Source: Bacteroidales bacterium UBA4293
GTDB lineage: Bacteria; Bacteroidota; Bacteroidia; Bacteroidales; Bacteroidaceae
Length of the DNA: 64,000 nucleotides
NCBI GenBank assembly: GCA_002395835.1
Contig: DGVD01000017.1
Coordinates: forward strand, 169,697 to 233,696
Direction: 5' to 3'
The first letter of the stretch is position 1; each line of letters starts with the position of its first letter. The position numbers and the translations under genes were made by a program. Of the stretch, positions 51,715-60,566 are shown in pieces. A model generated the notes under the pieces. The model was not told where the DNA came from. It worked only from the letters and a program-made list of their open reading frames with translations, and ran no database searches.

Positions 51715-52929
51715 ATGAATTGGCTTGTTCCTGAAAATGAATTGGATAAAGAACAACGAGAGTTTCTCAAGAACCTCTTTGTTCGCAGTGATAATGAACA
51801 AATATTAGGTTTTCCTGGTTCAGGGAAAACAATTTTACTTCTTTATGCAGCAAAAAAACTTAAGGAAAAGAATCCGGAGACAAAGATTATCTTTGTTGAA
51901 TTTACTCATTCCTTGATAAAAATGATACAAGCTGCCATTGAGGAACTTAAGTATGATGATATTAGTGTTGTTACTTATTATGATTTCTTCAATAGCTATT
52001 ATAAGGAGCCTTTTGATTACATTTTGTGTGATGAAGTTCAAGATGTGCCAGAAAAGGTTATTAATAAAATGAAAAGATGTGCAAGACGTGTTATTATAGC
52101 CGGTGACCCCAATCAATCTATTTATGAAAAAGACCCAATATGGGGACTGCATCCTTGTACACAAGGAAAACTGGAAACTATTTTATCATCACATGAATTG
52201 TCATTAAAAGTGATTCATAGATTGTCTAAATTTGTTATAAAAGCTGTTGACAAGTTTATGCCAAATATGAAGATTGCCAGTGGTCGAGAGTCAATGAAAA
52301 AAACGCACCCCATGATTAGGCTTTGGAAGGGAGCTAACCAACCACAAGAAGTTAGTTCCATAGTGAAAGATGCAAAAGAATATCTTCAAATTGATGAAAG
52401 TGTAGGTATTCTGCTTCCAACCCATAGTAAAATTCAAAAGTTTGCCAATCTAGTTTTAGCAATAGAAGGAAAGTCTGAGTGGATATTTAAAAAAGACAGT
52501 AATGGTAATTATAATTATTCAGAATTGAATGCCTATTTTGAACAATGTGGGATTCCTATTCAATATGTAGCAAATGGATTTGGTGATTTTACAGAAGATA
52601 AAAAGAAGATTACTTTGATAACATATCATAGTTCAAAAGGACTTGATTTTGACCGAGTTTATTTACCATTCTGCAATCATGTAGATGAATTTTCACACTA
52701 TGAGGAAAGCGATAAAGTGCTGTTTATGGTAGCTTTGACACGAAGTCGTGGTGATATGGTTATCTCATACACTTCTGATCTTAATCGTTTAGTTTCTTCG
52801 TTTATGGACCAGTGCATTTACAAGGATTTGGATGATGATACTTCCTCCGATTTACCTAAAACACAAACAGTCAAAGATTCTTCTGATACTCAAGATAATA
52901 ATAATGATTTATTTATTAATTGGCAATAA
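51715..52929 (+). CDS. Superfamily 1 (UvrD/Rep-like) helicase-type ATPase, minimal
   Basis: 404 residues, far shorter than UvrD (about 720). Walker A is 'GFPGSGKT' (32-39), Walker B 'LCDEVQD' (106-110), motif III 'IIAGDPNQSIY', motif V 'LITYHSSKGLDFDRVYLPF' and motif VI 'VALTRSRGDMVI'. The 1B/2B subdomains of UvrD are missing or small. It is predicted to translocate on or unwind DNA or RNA-DNA, possibly msDNA or phage DNA. It starts 26 bp after the Hsp70-like gene and is 6 bp before the last gene of the run. Confidence 0.88.
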   Translation: MNWLVPENELDKEQREFLKNLFVRSDNEQILGFPGSGKTILLLYAAKKLKEKNPETKIIFVEFTHSLIKMIQAAIEELKYDDISVVTYYDFFNSYYKEPFDYILCDEVQDVPEKVINKMKRCARRVIIAGDPNQSIYEKDPIWGLHPCTQGKLETILSSHELSLKVIHRLSKFVIKAVDKFMPNMKIASGRESMKKTHPMIRLWKGANQPQEVSSIVKDAKEYLQIDESVGILLPTHSKIQKFANLVLAIEGKSEWIFKKDSNGNYNYSELNAYFEQCGIPIQYVANGFGDFTEDKKKITLITYHSSKGLDFDRVYLPFCNHVDEFSHYEESDKVLFMVALTRSRGDMVISYTSDLNRLVSSFMDQCIYKDLDDDTSSDLPKTQTVKDSSDTQDNNNDLFINWQ

Positions 52930-52935
52930 TACAAT

Positions 52936-53916
52936 ATGAATGATCATTTTTTACTCCTACTCCGTAAGGATGATATTATAGACATTTTTAAATATGGAAG
53001 GTGGAAAACTCAGTGCCCTTCCATAAAATTCAGTGGAACTATTGAAGAAGTTTCCTCAAATAAGAAATTGATGGATAAGTTGTTTAAGCAATCAAATCCT
53101 TTTGATTATAGTCTTGATTACTTTATTCTTCATGTTATTAGTCCAACAGCCTCATCTTTTGAAGTTGATGACATTGTTGATATTTATGCTTTAGATTCTG
53201 ATTCATTTAAAATAGGTTTGTCTTTATCACCAGAAATTAGATTGAGTGAACCGATTTTTAAAGAATATTATTTAGATTTTCAGATAGCAAATGAAATTAT
53301 TGATGCTCAAAAGGGAGTAGATAATATATTTGCTATCTTTGATTTACCACATCCAAAAACTTTTATCAAGAAAAAGGAATTAGAGACTGTTATAAAGGAT
53401 TCGTTCTTGGGGTTATCTCCACAGGGAAATAATAGTATATGGTATTATCTTCTAAGATATGAACGCCATCAAAGTTACCCGAAAGATAATAGGGGCTTTG
53501 CATTGGATGCTATTCATGCTTTATTGAATTATGAGCGGAAATCCTATGTTGATATATCGCTGACTAGAAGTGGAGTGGGTAAACTTATTTTTGAACAATC
53601 ACCGGACATCAAATATAGTGAAATCTTGACAATAATAGAAAGTCAGAGTAAATTCTTGAAACATTGTGAAAAGGTCCAAAAAGGTTTTTATAAAATAGCA
53701 CCATTATATCTGACATTGAAGTATATTTTTGCGGATGGAATACGTGATGAAAAACCATATTTTGGATCCAAATTAGACGTTTTTATTGAGAGATTGAAGG
53801 AGAAGTATGACAATGAGGTCCTTAGAAAAGCACTATACCTTCTTGGAATTGTACTTGGAAGAGAAAACACTTATCAATATGTATATAAAAAAAATAAACT
53901 TCAAATTTTGAAGTAA
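52936..53916 (+). CDS. Unknown 326-residue protein, last gene of the retron operon
   Basis: 326 residues, soluble, no motif that I recognise. It begins 'MNDHFLLLLRKDDIIDIFKY', with a beta-rich N-terminal half and a helical C-terminal half ('FIERLKEKYDNEVLRKALYL'). It starts 6 bp after the helicase gene and so probably forms a pair with it. AT-rich like the rest of the operon. The 53917-54184 gap after it holds the hairpin at 54049 and no gene. Confidence 0.75.
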   Translation: MNDHFLLLLRKDDIIDIFKYGRWKTQCPSIKFSGTIEEVSSNKKLMDKLFKQSNPFDYSLDYFILHVISPTASSFEVDDIVDIYALDSDSFKIGLSLSPEIRLSEPIFKEYYLDFQIANEIIDAQKGVDNIFAIFDLPHPKTFIKKKELETVIKDSFLGLSPQGNNSIWYYLLRYERHQSYPKDNRGFALDAIHALLNYERKSYVDISLTRSGVGKLIFEQSPDIKYSEILTIIESQSKFLKHCEKVQKGFYKIAPLYLTLKYIFADGIRDEKPYFGSKLDVFIERLKEKYDNEVLRKALYLLGIVLGRENTYQYVYKKNKLQILK

Positions 53917-54048
53917 TCATATTTTACTAGACTTCTACACTTCCTTGATTTTGGCTTAGGTAAGACAGAACCTTTCAGGTATTATTCAATTATAGTGATT
54001 GGTTTTATTTTGAATTTGTTAATTATGCTACTTGTTTAATGATTAAGA

Positions 54049-54077
54049 AACCCACCCTATATCACATAGGATGGGTT
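54049..54077 (+). terminator. Hairpin closing the retron operon
   Basis: AACCCACCCTAT pairs with ATAGGATGGGTT (one C-A mismatch) around a 5-nt loop, 133 bp after the last stop. The T tract is weak, so termination efficiency is unsure. Confidence 0.6.
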
Positions 54078-54184
54078 CCAAGCAATTCGAATGTATTAAT
54101 TTAAATAATAACAAATATAAAAGTACGAAAAAATTTTATTTGACAGTTGCGACTCAATTAATTATTCTCTAATGTAAGCAGGGG

Positions 54185-54613
54185 CTAGTCCAGATCTATA
54201 CGGATAAGGTATTTAGACGCTTCCTTCTTACTTATCACTTCCATGGGTTCATAATACACGAAGGGGAGGTTCATGAAGTCATAGGTGTAGAAATAAAAGA
54301 GCTGGAACTTTAGGTACTTGCCTCCCTCTATCTCTGTACAGATTACTTCGGGATAATCTTTGTCCACACTGTATAGGAAGAGTTGGAATAAAGATGCAGC
54401 TATCATCTGGCTCTTAAAGGAAAGCTTGTTGAAAAGCTCATTTTCCACGGGGAACATAGGCTGTGCTTTCTTGTACTTTATTCCTTCTGGCATTTCAAAT
54501 CGGTTTCTTCCTCTGTCTTTCTTATACTGTTCAGTAAAGACACACTCCTTTAAATCAGGAAAATAGAAATTAATCTTATCTCTAGTTAATTTATAATACT
54601 TATTACAAATCAT
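54185..54613 (-). CDS. Hypothetical 142-residue protein
   Basis: 142 residues, basic N-terminal half ('MICNKYYKLTRDKINFYFPD', 'YKKDRGRNRFEMPEGIKYKK') and aromatic-rich C-terminal half ('LKFQLFYFYTYDFMNLPFVY'). No signal peptide or recognised domain. It lies just right of the retron island on the opposite strand, 89 bp downstream of the lysozyme-like gene, and may belong to the accessory block that follows. Confidence 0.65.
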   Translation of the reverse strand: MICNKYYKLTRDKINFYFPDLKECVFTEQYKKDRGRNRFEMPEGIKYKKAQPMFPVENELFNKLSFKSQMIAASLFQLFLYSVDKDYPEVICTEIEGGKYLKFQLFYFYTYDFMNLPFVYYEPMEVISKKEASKYLIRIDLD

Positions 54614-54644
54614 AATGTTTAATTTTTAAATTGTTTTTGTTGTA

Positions 54645-54672
54645 CCTCAAATGGGAGTCAACCCATTTGAGG
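54645..54672. terminator. Perfect 11-bp hairpin between two minus-strand genes
   Basis: CCTCAAATGGG and CCCATTTGAGG flank AGTCAA. It follows the stop of the P5-like gene on the minus strand, but the T tract is on the plus strand side (54673-54680). Confidence 0.5.
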
Positions 54673-54702
54673 TTTGTTTTCCATCTTATCTCTCTCTTGT
54701 GT

Positions 54703-55158
54703 TTAAACTTCGTTGATCTTTCCGAAAGCTAGGCGGAAGCCTTCACGAATGTACTCCACTGGCACTTGATTCATGCTGATGCCGTTCTCCACGCAGGTCA
54801 TGGCAGCTATGATCTCCACAAAGCGCTGGGTGTCCAGGAAGGGTGCCTTGAGCAGCTCATCGGGGTCTATGTTCGTGAGTTTGCTAACACGGCTGATGTA
54901 CGTGCGTGTGTCGTTCTCACTGGCTGGAGCCCATCGGCTGATGATGTTCCGCAGGCAGTAGCTCTTTCCGTGCTGCACCATCCACAGCTGGTAGTTGTCC
55001 AGCAGAATCCACGCAGCGCGGTAGCCGTAGGCTGGGGTAGCGAAGGTGCAGAAATCCTTCTCTTTTACATTCATGATCTGGCCTTGCCAGACTTTTCTCT
55101 CACTAGTTTTTCTTATGTTTAGCGGATTACAGTTCCGCATTCCTCTTGGTTCTTTCAT
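54703..55158 (-). CDS. Lysozyme-like / 'structural protein P5'-type protein
   Basis: 151 residues from the ATG at 55158; a longer reading would need a TTG within the 33-bp repeat. The start 'RGMRNCNPLNIRKTS', then 'FATPAYGYRAAWILLDNY' and 'NIISRWAPASENDTRTYI' match the family often annotated as structural protein P5 in Bacteroides mobile elements and phages, related to muramidase folds. It may open peptidoglycan for DNA transfer or be a virion-like protein. It follows the primase-like gene at 54 bp distance in the same direction. Confidence 0.75.
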   Translation of the reverse strand: MKEPRGMRNCNPLNIRKTSERKVWQGQIMNVKEKDFCTFATPAYGYRAAWILLDNYQLWMVQHGKSYCLRNIISRWAPASENDTRTYISRVSKLTNIDPDELLKAPFLDTQRFVEIIAAMTCVENGISMNQVPVEYIREGFRLAFGKINEV

Positions 55159-55180
55159 GTGTTTTAAATGTTTAATTTTA

Positions 55181-55213
55181 AGTTTGACCACTTTGACATT
55201 GACCAATGTGACC
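55181..55213 (+). repeat. 33-bp TTGACC-rich repeat, copy 1
   Basis: It reads AGTTTGACCACTTTGACATT then GACCAATGTGACC. Two further copies lie at 61096-61128 (inverted) and 61268-61300. Each has TTGAC(C) units at regular steps, like iterons. This copy sits between the primase-like and P5-like genes. Confidence 0.8.
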
Positions 55214-57732
55214 TATCCCCTTAATTTCTGGTACCGTCCTGGCAAAATGGTTTTAATTAATCCTTGCTTTTTCCAGTTCTTAAGCATCTGCCTTACAGAA
55301 TTGATGCTGGCTCCATTTCCTTTGACTCTAGCTGCTTCATCCACCGTGAACTCATTAGGAAGCTGACTATAGTAGTCGTCGTTCTTCCCTTGAAGGATTC
55401 GCTCACCCATCATGTAGTTACTTGACTCTTTGGCATTTGTTATCTTATCCTTAAAGTAAAACTCCAGGGTGTCTTGAATGTAGTCGGCTATCACATCAAA
55501 ATTGTTTAGCATATCCTCTGTTTGGAATTGGAGCAGCTGTTCTTCCACCGCTTTAGGGTGAGCTTTCAAGAATTCCAAGGCTGTTTTACAACCGTGAGTC
55601 CACTTGAACTTGGCACCCTTTTTCCAGTCTAGATTTTCCAGCAACCACTGTGCATAGCAGCAGAGCATCAGGCAGCAGGTGTATCGCATGGCTGTTACTG
55701 CAGTACGCATTCGGAGCTGTGCACCTACTCGGTCATAGTTCTTCAGCTTGCTCAGACGAATTTTCTCCAGCCACTCTCTGCAGCGGTTTTCCAGTTCGGG
55801 GAGCTTCACATCACCTTGCATCTGCATCAGCAGTTCTGCTACGATTTTGATGTTTTGCTCAGCCTCCTCGGAACGCTGTCCATAATCCACCAGGGGCGAG
55901 AAGGTATTGTCCGGAGTGCGAGCTATTGCCAGTCGGGTTACCTCTCCATTTGTGTAATTTCGAACAGAACGATACAGGGCATCAGGGGTACAGCAGAGGG
56001 TCATGTTCCAGAGCACTTCGTCTATCACACCGTTCACTGCCATATCGCTCTTATAGTCGCTGGAGTAACGGTCTCCATCATAGGCCAGTCGTACTAGTAC
56101 GGAGGTGTCTGCCCAACTTTGTTTCGCGTTCTGACTGAAAAGGTCGCTCTCACTGGTAAAGCTTATCAGGTGCTTTCCACCGCTGTATTTCAGTCGGTAA
56201 AGTAGCATCGCATTACTGGTTCTCATACTTTGGCACCGCACGGCAGGGTGAGGGTTCTTAGGCTGCTGCTTGGAGTTCTTCGCCATTCGTGCTTGTTCCT
56301 CGTACTCCTCTTCCAGCCGTCGTGCCGTGGCATCCTCCAGTTGGAGTTTCCAGGTCCACAGGTCATAGAGAGGTCTCATCTCGCTCTTGTCGGAACCCGC
56401 TTCACCCGTTATGTAGGCTTGCATGTTCAGGTGGTTCGGTTTCCCATGAACAAAGAGTCTTATCCCTGTGGCCAGACCGCCTATGAAGGGGCCTATACCT
56501 ATGAGGATGGCCATTCCCAGGCTGGGTTTTACTCCCTCCATGGAGTCTTTCACCCCCATGGGCAGCGCCTTCAGTTTCTCCAGATAGAACATTTCATCCT
56601 GCTCCTCCACGTCGTCTAGGGCTTGAATGATTTCCGGCTTGTCCACATTCTCTGCCTTGATGGAGTTCAGCACCTGAATCAGTCTGGGCGGCATACGGGT
56701 GGCTTTCTCTTTCAGCGCGTTTTCTATGCAGCGCATCTTTTCTTCCTGAGGGAAGCCATCGTAGTTGGGGATGATCCGGTTCAGCAGCTGGGGGTTGAAG
56801 TCGCAGATGTGCCGCAGGTTGCAAGCCAGCTCGAAGGTCAGCGTGTTTCGGTTGCTCTTCATAGGCTCCATTCCACCATTGTTGAACTTCCACCATCGCT
56901 GGATGATGTCGGAGTAGGGTATGCCGTTGTACACCAGCTTTTCAGCCTCGGAGGATTCACCTCCAGAAGATTCAGCTCCGGAAGATCCGCCTTCAGCAGA
57001 TTGACTACTAAAAGATTCATCTCCAGAAGATGCTGCACTGGAAGATGCAGAACTTTTCAGCACCGGGTAGTACCCAGCTTCTTTCCCGAAAGTGCTCCAC
57101 CTTCGGGAGTATTCTTCATTGAAATAAGTAAAGACCGCTTTGTCCAGATAGACTGTCCAGTTGTCATCGTAAGGCACCGCGTAACTCACTCGGCTTAAGT
57201 CCTTTACGCTTTTGTCGAACTGCGCTTCAGGTATTCCCATGCGCTCTGCCAGCGCTCGCTGGTTTCCACCTATGTCCAGGTTTATATTCGCTTGGCACAC
57301 CAGCCGTATGCCATGCCTTGAAGGGGTCCAGTGAATCACCATCACCTTCTCGTCCCGGATGAAATCTTTTCCTTGCGCTTTATAGAGGTCGAATACCTCT
57401 TGTAAAGCTTCTTCTACTTTACGGTCAAAGATTCCATCCCAATCCAGTATAAACAGACCATTTGCCAGGGCTTCTTCCTTTTTCCTTCTTCGGTAAGGGA
57501 AAGTGGCTTGCCACATAATTTTAGGAAGATGGTTTTTGGAAAGAGCGGCCAGTTTGTGGTAATCCTGGCCTGTCTCTTCCTTTTGTTCCTGCGCAGCATG
57601 GTCCAGCTCCTTGTACCGCTGCGTATCGCGGCACCAAGTCTCTAGATCTTCCGTACGGGTTATTTTACGGTAGTCTTCTTCGGAGTGGATTTGGAGCGTA
57701 GGGTCTGAGAATTCGAGCTGATAATCGAACAT
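55213..57732 (-). CDS. VirE-N / DUF3987 primase-helicase-like protein (BT4734 type)
   Basis: 839 residues. Residues about 25-230 are the BT4734/VirE N-terminal region, primase-like ('NGLFILDWDGIF', 'VMVIHWTPSRHGIRLVCQAN', 'VSYAVPYDD'). A Ser/Glu/Gly linker (about 225-265) follows. Residues about 270-720 are DUF3987 ('GIGPFIGGLATGIRLFV', 'MQAYITGEAGSDKSEMR', where the P-loop reads GEAGSDKS instead of GxxGxGKS). The C-terminus is winged-helix-like ('FTVDEAARVKGNGASINSVR'). Such proteins are common in Bacteroidetes mobile or satellite elements and are likely to start replication. It overlaps the upstream gene by 73 bp. Confidence 0.85.
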   Translation of the reverse strand: MFDYQLEFSDPTLQIHSEEDYRKITRTEDLETWCRDTQRYKELDHAAQEQKEETGQDYHKLAALSKNHLPKIMWQATFPYRRRKKEEALANGLFILDWDGIFDRKVEEALQEVFDLYKAQGKDFIRDEKVMVIHWTPSRHGIRLVCQANINLDIGGNQRALAERMGIPEAQFDKSVKDLSRVSYAVPYDDNWTVYLDKAVFTYFNEEYSRRWSTFGKEAGYYPVLKSSASSSAASSGDESFSSQSAEGGSSGAESSGGESSEAEKLVYNGIPYSDIIQRWWKFNNGGMEPMKSNRNTLTFELACNLRHICDFNPQLLNRIIPNYDGFPQEEKMRCIENALKEKATRMPPRLIQVLNSIKAENVDKPEIIQALDDVEEQDEMFYLEKLKALPMGVKDSMEGVKPSLGMAILIGIGPFIGGLATGIRLFVHGKPNHLNMQAYITGEAGSDKSEMRPLYDLWTWKLQLEDATARRLEEEYEEQARMAKNSKQQPKNPHPAVRCQSMRTSNAMLLYRLKYSGGKHLISFTSESDLFSQNAKQSWADTSVLVRLAYDGDRYSSDYKSDMAVNGVIDEVLWNMTLCCTPDALYRSVRNYTNGEVTRLAIARTPDNTFSPLVDYGQRSEEAEQNIKIVAELLMQMQGDVKLPELENRCREWLEKIRLSKLKNYDRVGAQLRMRTAVTAMRYTCCLMLCCYAQWLLENLDWKKGAKFKWTHGCKTALEFLKAHPKAVEEQLLQFQTEDMLNNFDVIADYIQDTLEFYFKDKITNAKESSNYMMGERILQGKNDDYYSQLPNEFTVDEAARVKGNGASINSVRQMLKNWKKQGLIKTILPGRYQKLRG

Positions 57733-58217
57733 ACCGGTACTATTTCTTTAACGATGGTCTCATCGGGGTTCAGCGTGAGCTTGATGCCATTTTTCTTGGC
57801 TATTTTCGGGTCTATGCTAGCCAGATCCGGATTCGGTTCATTCCTGGAAACGGTGAAAACCACCTGTATTTTATCCTTTGTGGCGTAGACATTGGCGTGA
57901 GGCGTGCTCCCTATGAGGGTGGCTCTTTCCAGTCGTTCCGTTTCCACGGCTTTATCCAGTGGTTCCAGCAGCTGGTTCACTTTTTGCCGCAGTTCAGCTG
58001 CAGGGTCTGTGCATTTGCGGCTCACCAGGGCTTGCACCTTGTAGCTGTTGGCACTCATCTGCAGGTTCCCGTCTTTCACCGGGGTTCCCACGGTTTCATA
58101 GAGTCTACGTTCCCCAGATTCTGGGCGAAAATCTGCGCTGCCGTCTTTATAGATTTTCATGCGTCCTCTCACACTATACAGTAGTTCTTTCTCAGTATTA
58201 TTTTCTTGATTTTCCAT
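57660..58217 (-). CDS. Hypothetical 185-residue protein of the accessory block
   Basis: 185 residues from the ATG at 58217; the longer ORF begins inside the previous gene. It shows 'VRGRMKIYKDGSADFRPES', 'LRQKVNQLLEPLDKAVETER' and 'HANVYATKDKIQVVFTVSRN'. No named domain. It is in the operon DUF3127 - 111 aa - this gene - primase-like, with overlaps on both sides, so it is probably an accessory replication protein. Confidence 0.72.
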   Translation of the reverse strand: MENQENNTEKELLYSVRGRMKIYKDGSADFRPESGERRLYETVGTPVKDGNLQMSANSYKVQALVSRKCTDPAAELRQKVNQLLEPLDKAVETERLERATLIGSTPHANVYATKDKIQVVFTVSRNEPNPDLASIDPKIAKKNGIKLTLNPDETIVKEIVPVCSIISSNSQTLRSKSTPKKTTVK

Positions 58218-58504
58218 GATTTTTGTTTTTTGATTAAATTTGATTTGTTTGTAACGTTCAGCCACTCTTCCACACCCAGCTCATAGATGCACTGCATCAG
58301 GTCTTCGCGGAACTGAGCTTTCCAGCCTTTTTTTTCATACTCCAGCCAGGCTGCACAGAGGTTCTCTGCATACGTCACTCCCAGGCAGGTCAGGTACTGC
58401 ACTGCCACCATATAGGCTCCCGGTTTGAAATAAGGCTGAAGCTGCTGCAGAGGTGTCTGTTTCTGCTTCTTCTTCTGAATCACAAGCAGGTAATGCCTTT
58501 TCAT
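58169..58504 (-). CDS. Hypothetical 111-residue basic protein
   Basis: 111 residues with a central 'YMVAVQYLTCLGVTYAENLC' and 'WLEYEKKGWKAQFREDLMQC' helical part and basic ends. It overlaps the DUF3127 gene by 4 bp (stop/start overlap) and the next gene's start by 49 bp. No family recognised. Likely co-translated with DUF3127. Confidence 0.65.
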   Translation of the reverse strand: MKRHYLLVIQKKKQKQTPLQQLQPYFKPGAYMVAVQYLTCLGVTYAENLCAAWLEYEKKGWKAQFREDLMQCIYELGVEEWLNVTNKSNLIKKQKSWKIKKIILRKNYCIV

Positions 58505-58788
58505 ACTCGGCCTCCTTTCTCAATCTTCCATGCACGGAGTTCATTGAAAACACGGTCTGCATTCTGGTTGTAACGGCCTTTCAGCTCAAAGTGAACAGTC
58601 ACGATAGTTCCCTCTTGTAAGTTAAAATTCTCTGCCAGATCATTTCTCAGGGTAAACGAAGCTACTTGTGGATATTGTTCCACGGTAGATATTACCACCT
58701 CCCGGCTCTTGATGGAGTCACCGTTCTTAGTCTGGTAGGTCTCCATAGGTTTTACGGTATTCAAGATACCACTAAATGTTAATGCCAT
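58501..58788 (-). CDS. DUF3127 OB-fold-like small protein (single-strand-binding candidate)
   Basis: 95 residues. The pattern 'TYQTKNGDSIKSREVVISTV' then 'EQYPQVASFTLRNDL' and 'VTVHFELKGR' with final 'FNELRAWKIE' fits DUF3127, a small OB-fold-like family found in Bacteroidetes phages and mobile elements and thought to bind single-stranded DNA. It is first in the minus-strand replication-type operon. The promoter's -7 box is at 58874. Confidence 0.78.
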   Translation of the reverse strand: MALTFSGILNTVKPMETYQTKNGDSIKSREVVISTVEQYPQVASFTLRNDLAENFNLQEGTIVTVHFELKGRYNQNADRVFNELRAWKIEKGGRV

Positions 58789-58873
58789 ACTTTTGTACGT
58801 TTTTAATTATTAATTTTTAAACATACAACAGCGGAAAGTGGTCGGCGCCAACCTTTTTCGTTTGTTGATGATG

Positions 58874-58881
58874 CAAAGGTA
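58874..58881 (-). promoter_or_regulatory. -7 box for the DUF3127 / primase-like operon
   Basis: CAAAGGTA on plus is TACCTTTG on minus, 86 bp upstream of the first start. The rest of the 58789-59100 gap is AT-rich with several degenerate 'TGTGTATTT' and 'ACACTTTT' repeats and the terminator below. Confidence 0.55.
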
Positions 58882-59012
58882 TGGCAGGTTTGGGGGGTAC
58901 CAATAAAATTATTGCACAGAACACTTTTTAAAATACTTATACACTTTTCAAAACACATTTTTGAGAAAAATGGGGGATTTTCAGTGAAAAAAGGGAATTT
59001 TGAGTGTGAGGT

Positions 59013-59040
59013 AATAAAAAAGGGAGGCTTTCACCTCCCT
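59013..59040 (-). terminator. Intrinsic terminator for the gene at 59101
   Basis: AGGGAGG and CCTCCCT around a 6-nt loop, with an A run (T on the minus strand) at 59016-59020, 60 bp after the stop. Confidence 0.82.
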
Positions 59041-59100
59041 AAATCTGTAAAATGTGTTTTGATATGTGTATTTGTGTTCTGAAATGTGTATTTAAGAGTA

Positions 59101-60303
59101 TTATTTCAGTAATTTCTTATGCTTTTCATACGCTTTCAGTGCTGCACCACCTAGTTCTAGGCAACGTTCATGCTTCCCACCTGAACGACCATCCACCGGC
59201 TCCCAGTTTGGGTAGTTCCTTTCCCTGAACTCCTGCGCTATCCGGTTCAGGTTATTCGGGCTTGAAGGGAGCTTGCTCACCTTAATGGGTAGAGACTGCA
59301 GCATCTCTACAAACGGTTTCCGCAGGGAAAGCACCTTCACGTTTTTTTCCAAAAAGATACGGTGCACGAAAAACCACTCGTTACTACTCCGGATTAGACT
59401 TTCCCCATCTTTAGAAAAACGTCCAGCCTGAATATCCTTCACACACTCCGTAAGGAAAGCCTGGAGTTTCTGCTGGTAGTTCAGTGGTTCAGGAGCCTCC
59501 AGCTGGTTAAAGATTCTCACCAGTTCTTCCAGCTTGATGCTAGCGCAGAAAACCTCTTCCATTACTTCTTCACCGTAGCCTTTAGATCGGAGCGCTTTTA
59601 TCAGACTTACGGGATTTTCCACATGTACATCTATAATACGCCTTAGAACGGGGTCGTCTATTTCATTGAGTATGATGGTATAGATCTGCTGAAACTGTCC
59701 TTTCGTCAGTTTTTCATTCTCCGATACACTGTTGCAGATGCGTTTCACGTGTTTTATCTGCTCCGTTCCATTCTGCACCCGGTATTCCTCCAGGCGCTGG
59801 CGGAAGATACGGATTACATCCTCATCGGTGCGCTTCACCAGTAGCATAGAGCAGTTCCTTAGCAAGTGGAAAAAACGCCTGTTCAGTATATAAAGCTCGC
59901 ACATGTCTATCGGCCCATATACCGCATTTTCCATCTGAGTGGGGTGCTCTACAAATCTAGAAACCCTATTGTAGACATCCTTGGCAGTAAAATCCGCATA
60001 TTCAGGATGCCTATTTAACACCACCAGAATACAATAGTGTAGCGACCCCAGTAACTGTATGCAAATCAGTGTATAAAACGTTTTTATCCACTGCTGTAAG
60101 TCTTCTGGGTCCGCTTCTAGCAAAATAGTACTGATTTTATTCTTGTAATTTAGAAGCTTATTGTACGCCAGTCCCGTATGGATTTTAAGGTCTAGTACGA
60201 TGGTAGCAAAGCTAGTAGAATCAATGTCGCAGCCCACCCCTAACATGCTGGACATAAAATTGTTTACGCTTGATTGATAAGCGGTTAGGAATCCCTTCTG
60301 CAT
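59101..60303 (-). CDS. Hypothetical 400-residue helical protein
   Basis: 400 residues from the ATG at 60303. A longer reading starts with GTG at 60342 but overlaps a -7 box (CAAAGTTA, 60342-60349; TAACTTTG on minus) and is unlikely. The protein is helical, with 'FAGRFSKDG'-free body features such as 'LYILNRRFFHLLRNCSMLLV' and a basic C-terminus 'SLKAYEKHKKLLK'-like. No signal peptide and no family recognised. It stands alone beside the 1.3-kb noncoding region and could be a regulator or partner of the replication-type operon. Confidence 0.7.
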   Translation of the reverse strand: MQKGFLTAYQSSVNNFMSSMLGVGCDIDSTSFATIVLDLKIHTGLAYNKLLNYKNKISTILLEADPEDLQQWIKTFYTLICIQLLGSLHYCILVVLNRHPEYADFTAKDVYNRVSRFVEHPTQMENAVYGPIDMCELYILNRRFFHLLRNCSMLLVKRTDEDVIRIFRQRLEEYRVQNGTEQIKHVKRICNSVSENEKLTKGQFQQIYTIILNEIDDPVLRRIIDVHVENPVSLIKALRSKGYGEEVMEEVFCASIKLEELVRIFNQLEAPEPLNYQQKLQAFLTECVKDIQAGRFSKDGESLIRSSNEWFFVHRIFLEKNVKVLSLRKPFVEMLQSLPIKVSKLPSSPNNLNRIAQEFRERNYPNWEPVDGRSGGKHERCLELGGAALKAYEKHKKLLK

Positions 60304-60341
60304 TCCGGCATTTTCGGATGCAGTAAAATGTAAATTTTTCA

Positions 60342-60349
60342 CAAAGTTA
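60342..60349 (-). promoter_or_regulatory. -7 box for the 400-residue gene; sets its start
   Basis: TAACTTTG on minus, 38 bp upstream of the ATG at 60303. Confidence 0.6.
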
Positions 60350-60430
60350 AGTGATTAATGTAATAATATTTAGGAAATGGTTCCCTGGAAAACCCTCAAG
60401 GGAAGGGTGCAACTAATTTCTAATGTAACC

Positions 60431-60566
60431 TCCACAGGTTGCCCACCTTTCTAGGTAGGTATACAAAATACTTTTAATCGCACACCAATCCCTTTCGGGT
60501 TAGTGAGCGACAAAGTATTTTTTCCGCTACCTAGACTTATTTCAGGTGGGCAACCATTTTTGTGGA
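60431..60566. other. 136-nt nested hairpin (structured RNA or cruciform)
   Basis: Five helices nest in order: TCCACA/TGTGGA (60431 and 60561), GGTTGCCCACCT/AGGTGGGCAACC (60437-60448 with 60544-60555), CTAGGTAG/CTACCTAG (60451-60458 with 60527-60534), AAAATACTTT/AAAGTATTTT (60465-60474 with 60512-60521), TCGC/GCGA (60478 and 60507), and an apical CAC..AATCC/GGGTT.GTG stem. It is part of the 60350-61523 noncoding region, which otherwise holds only the repeats and palindrome listed here. Confidence 0.75.
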
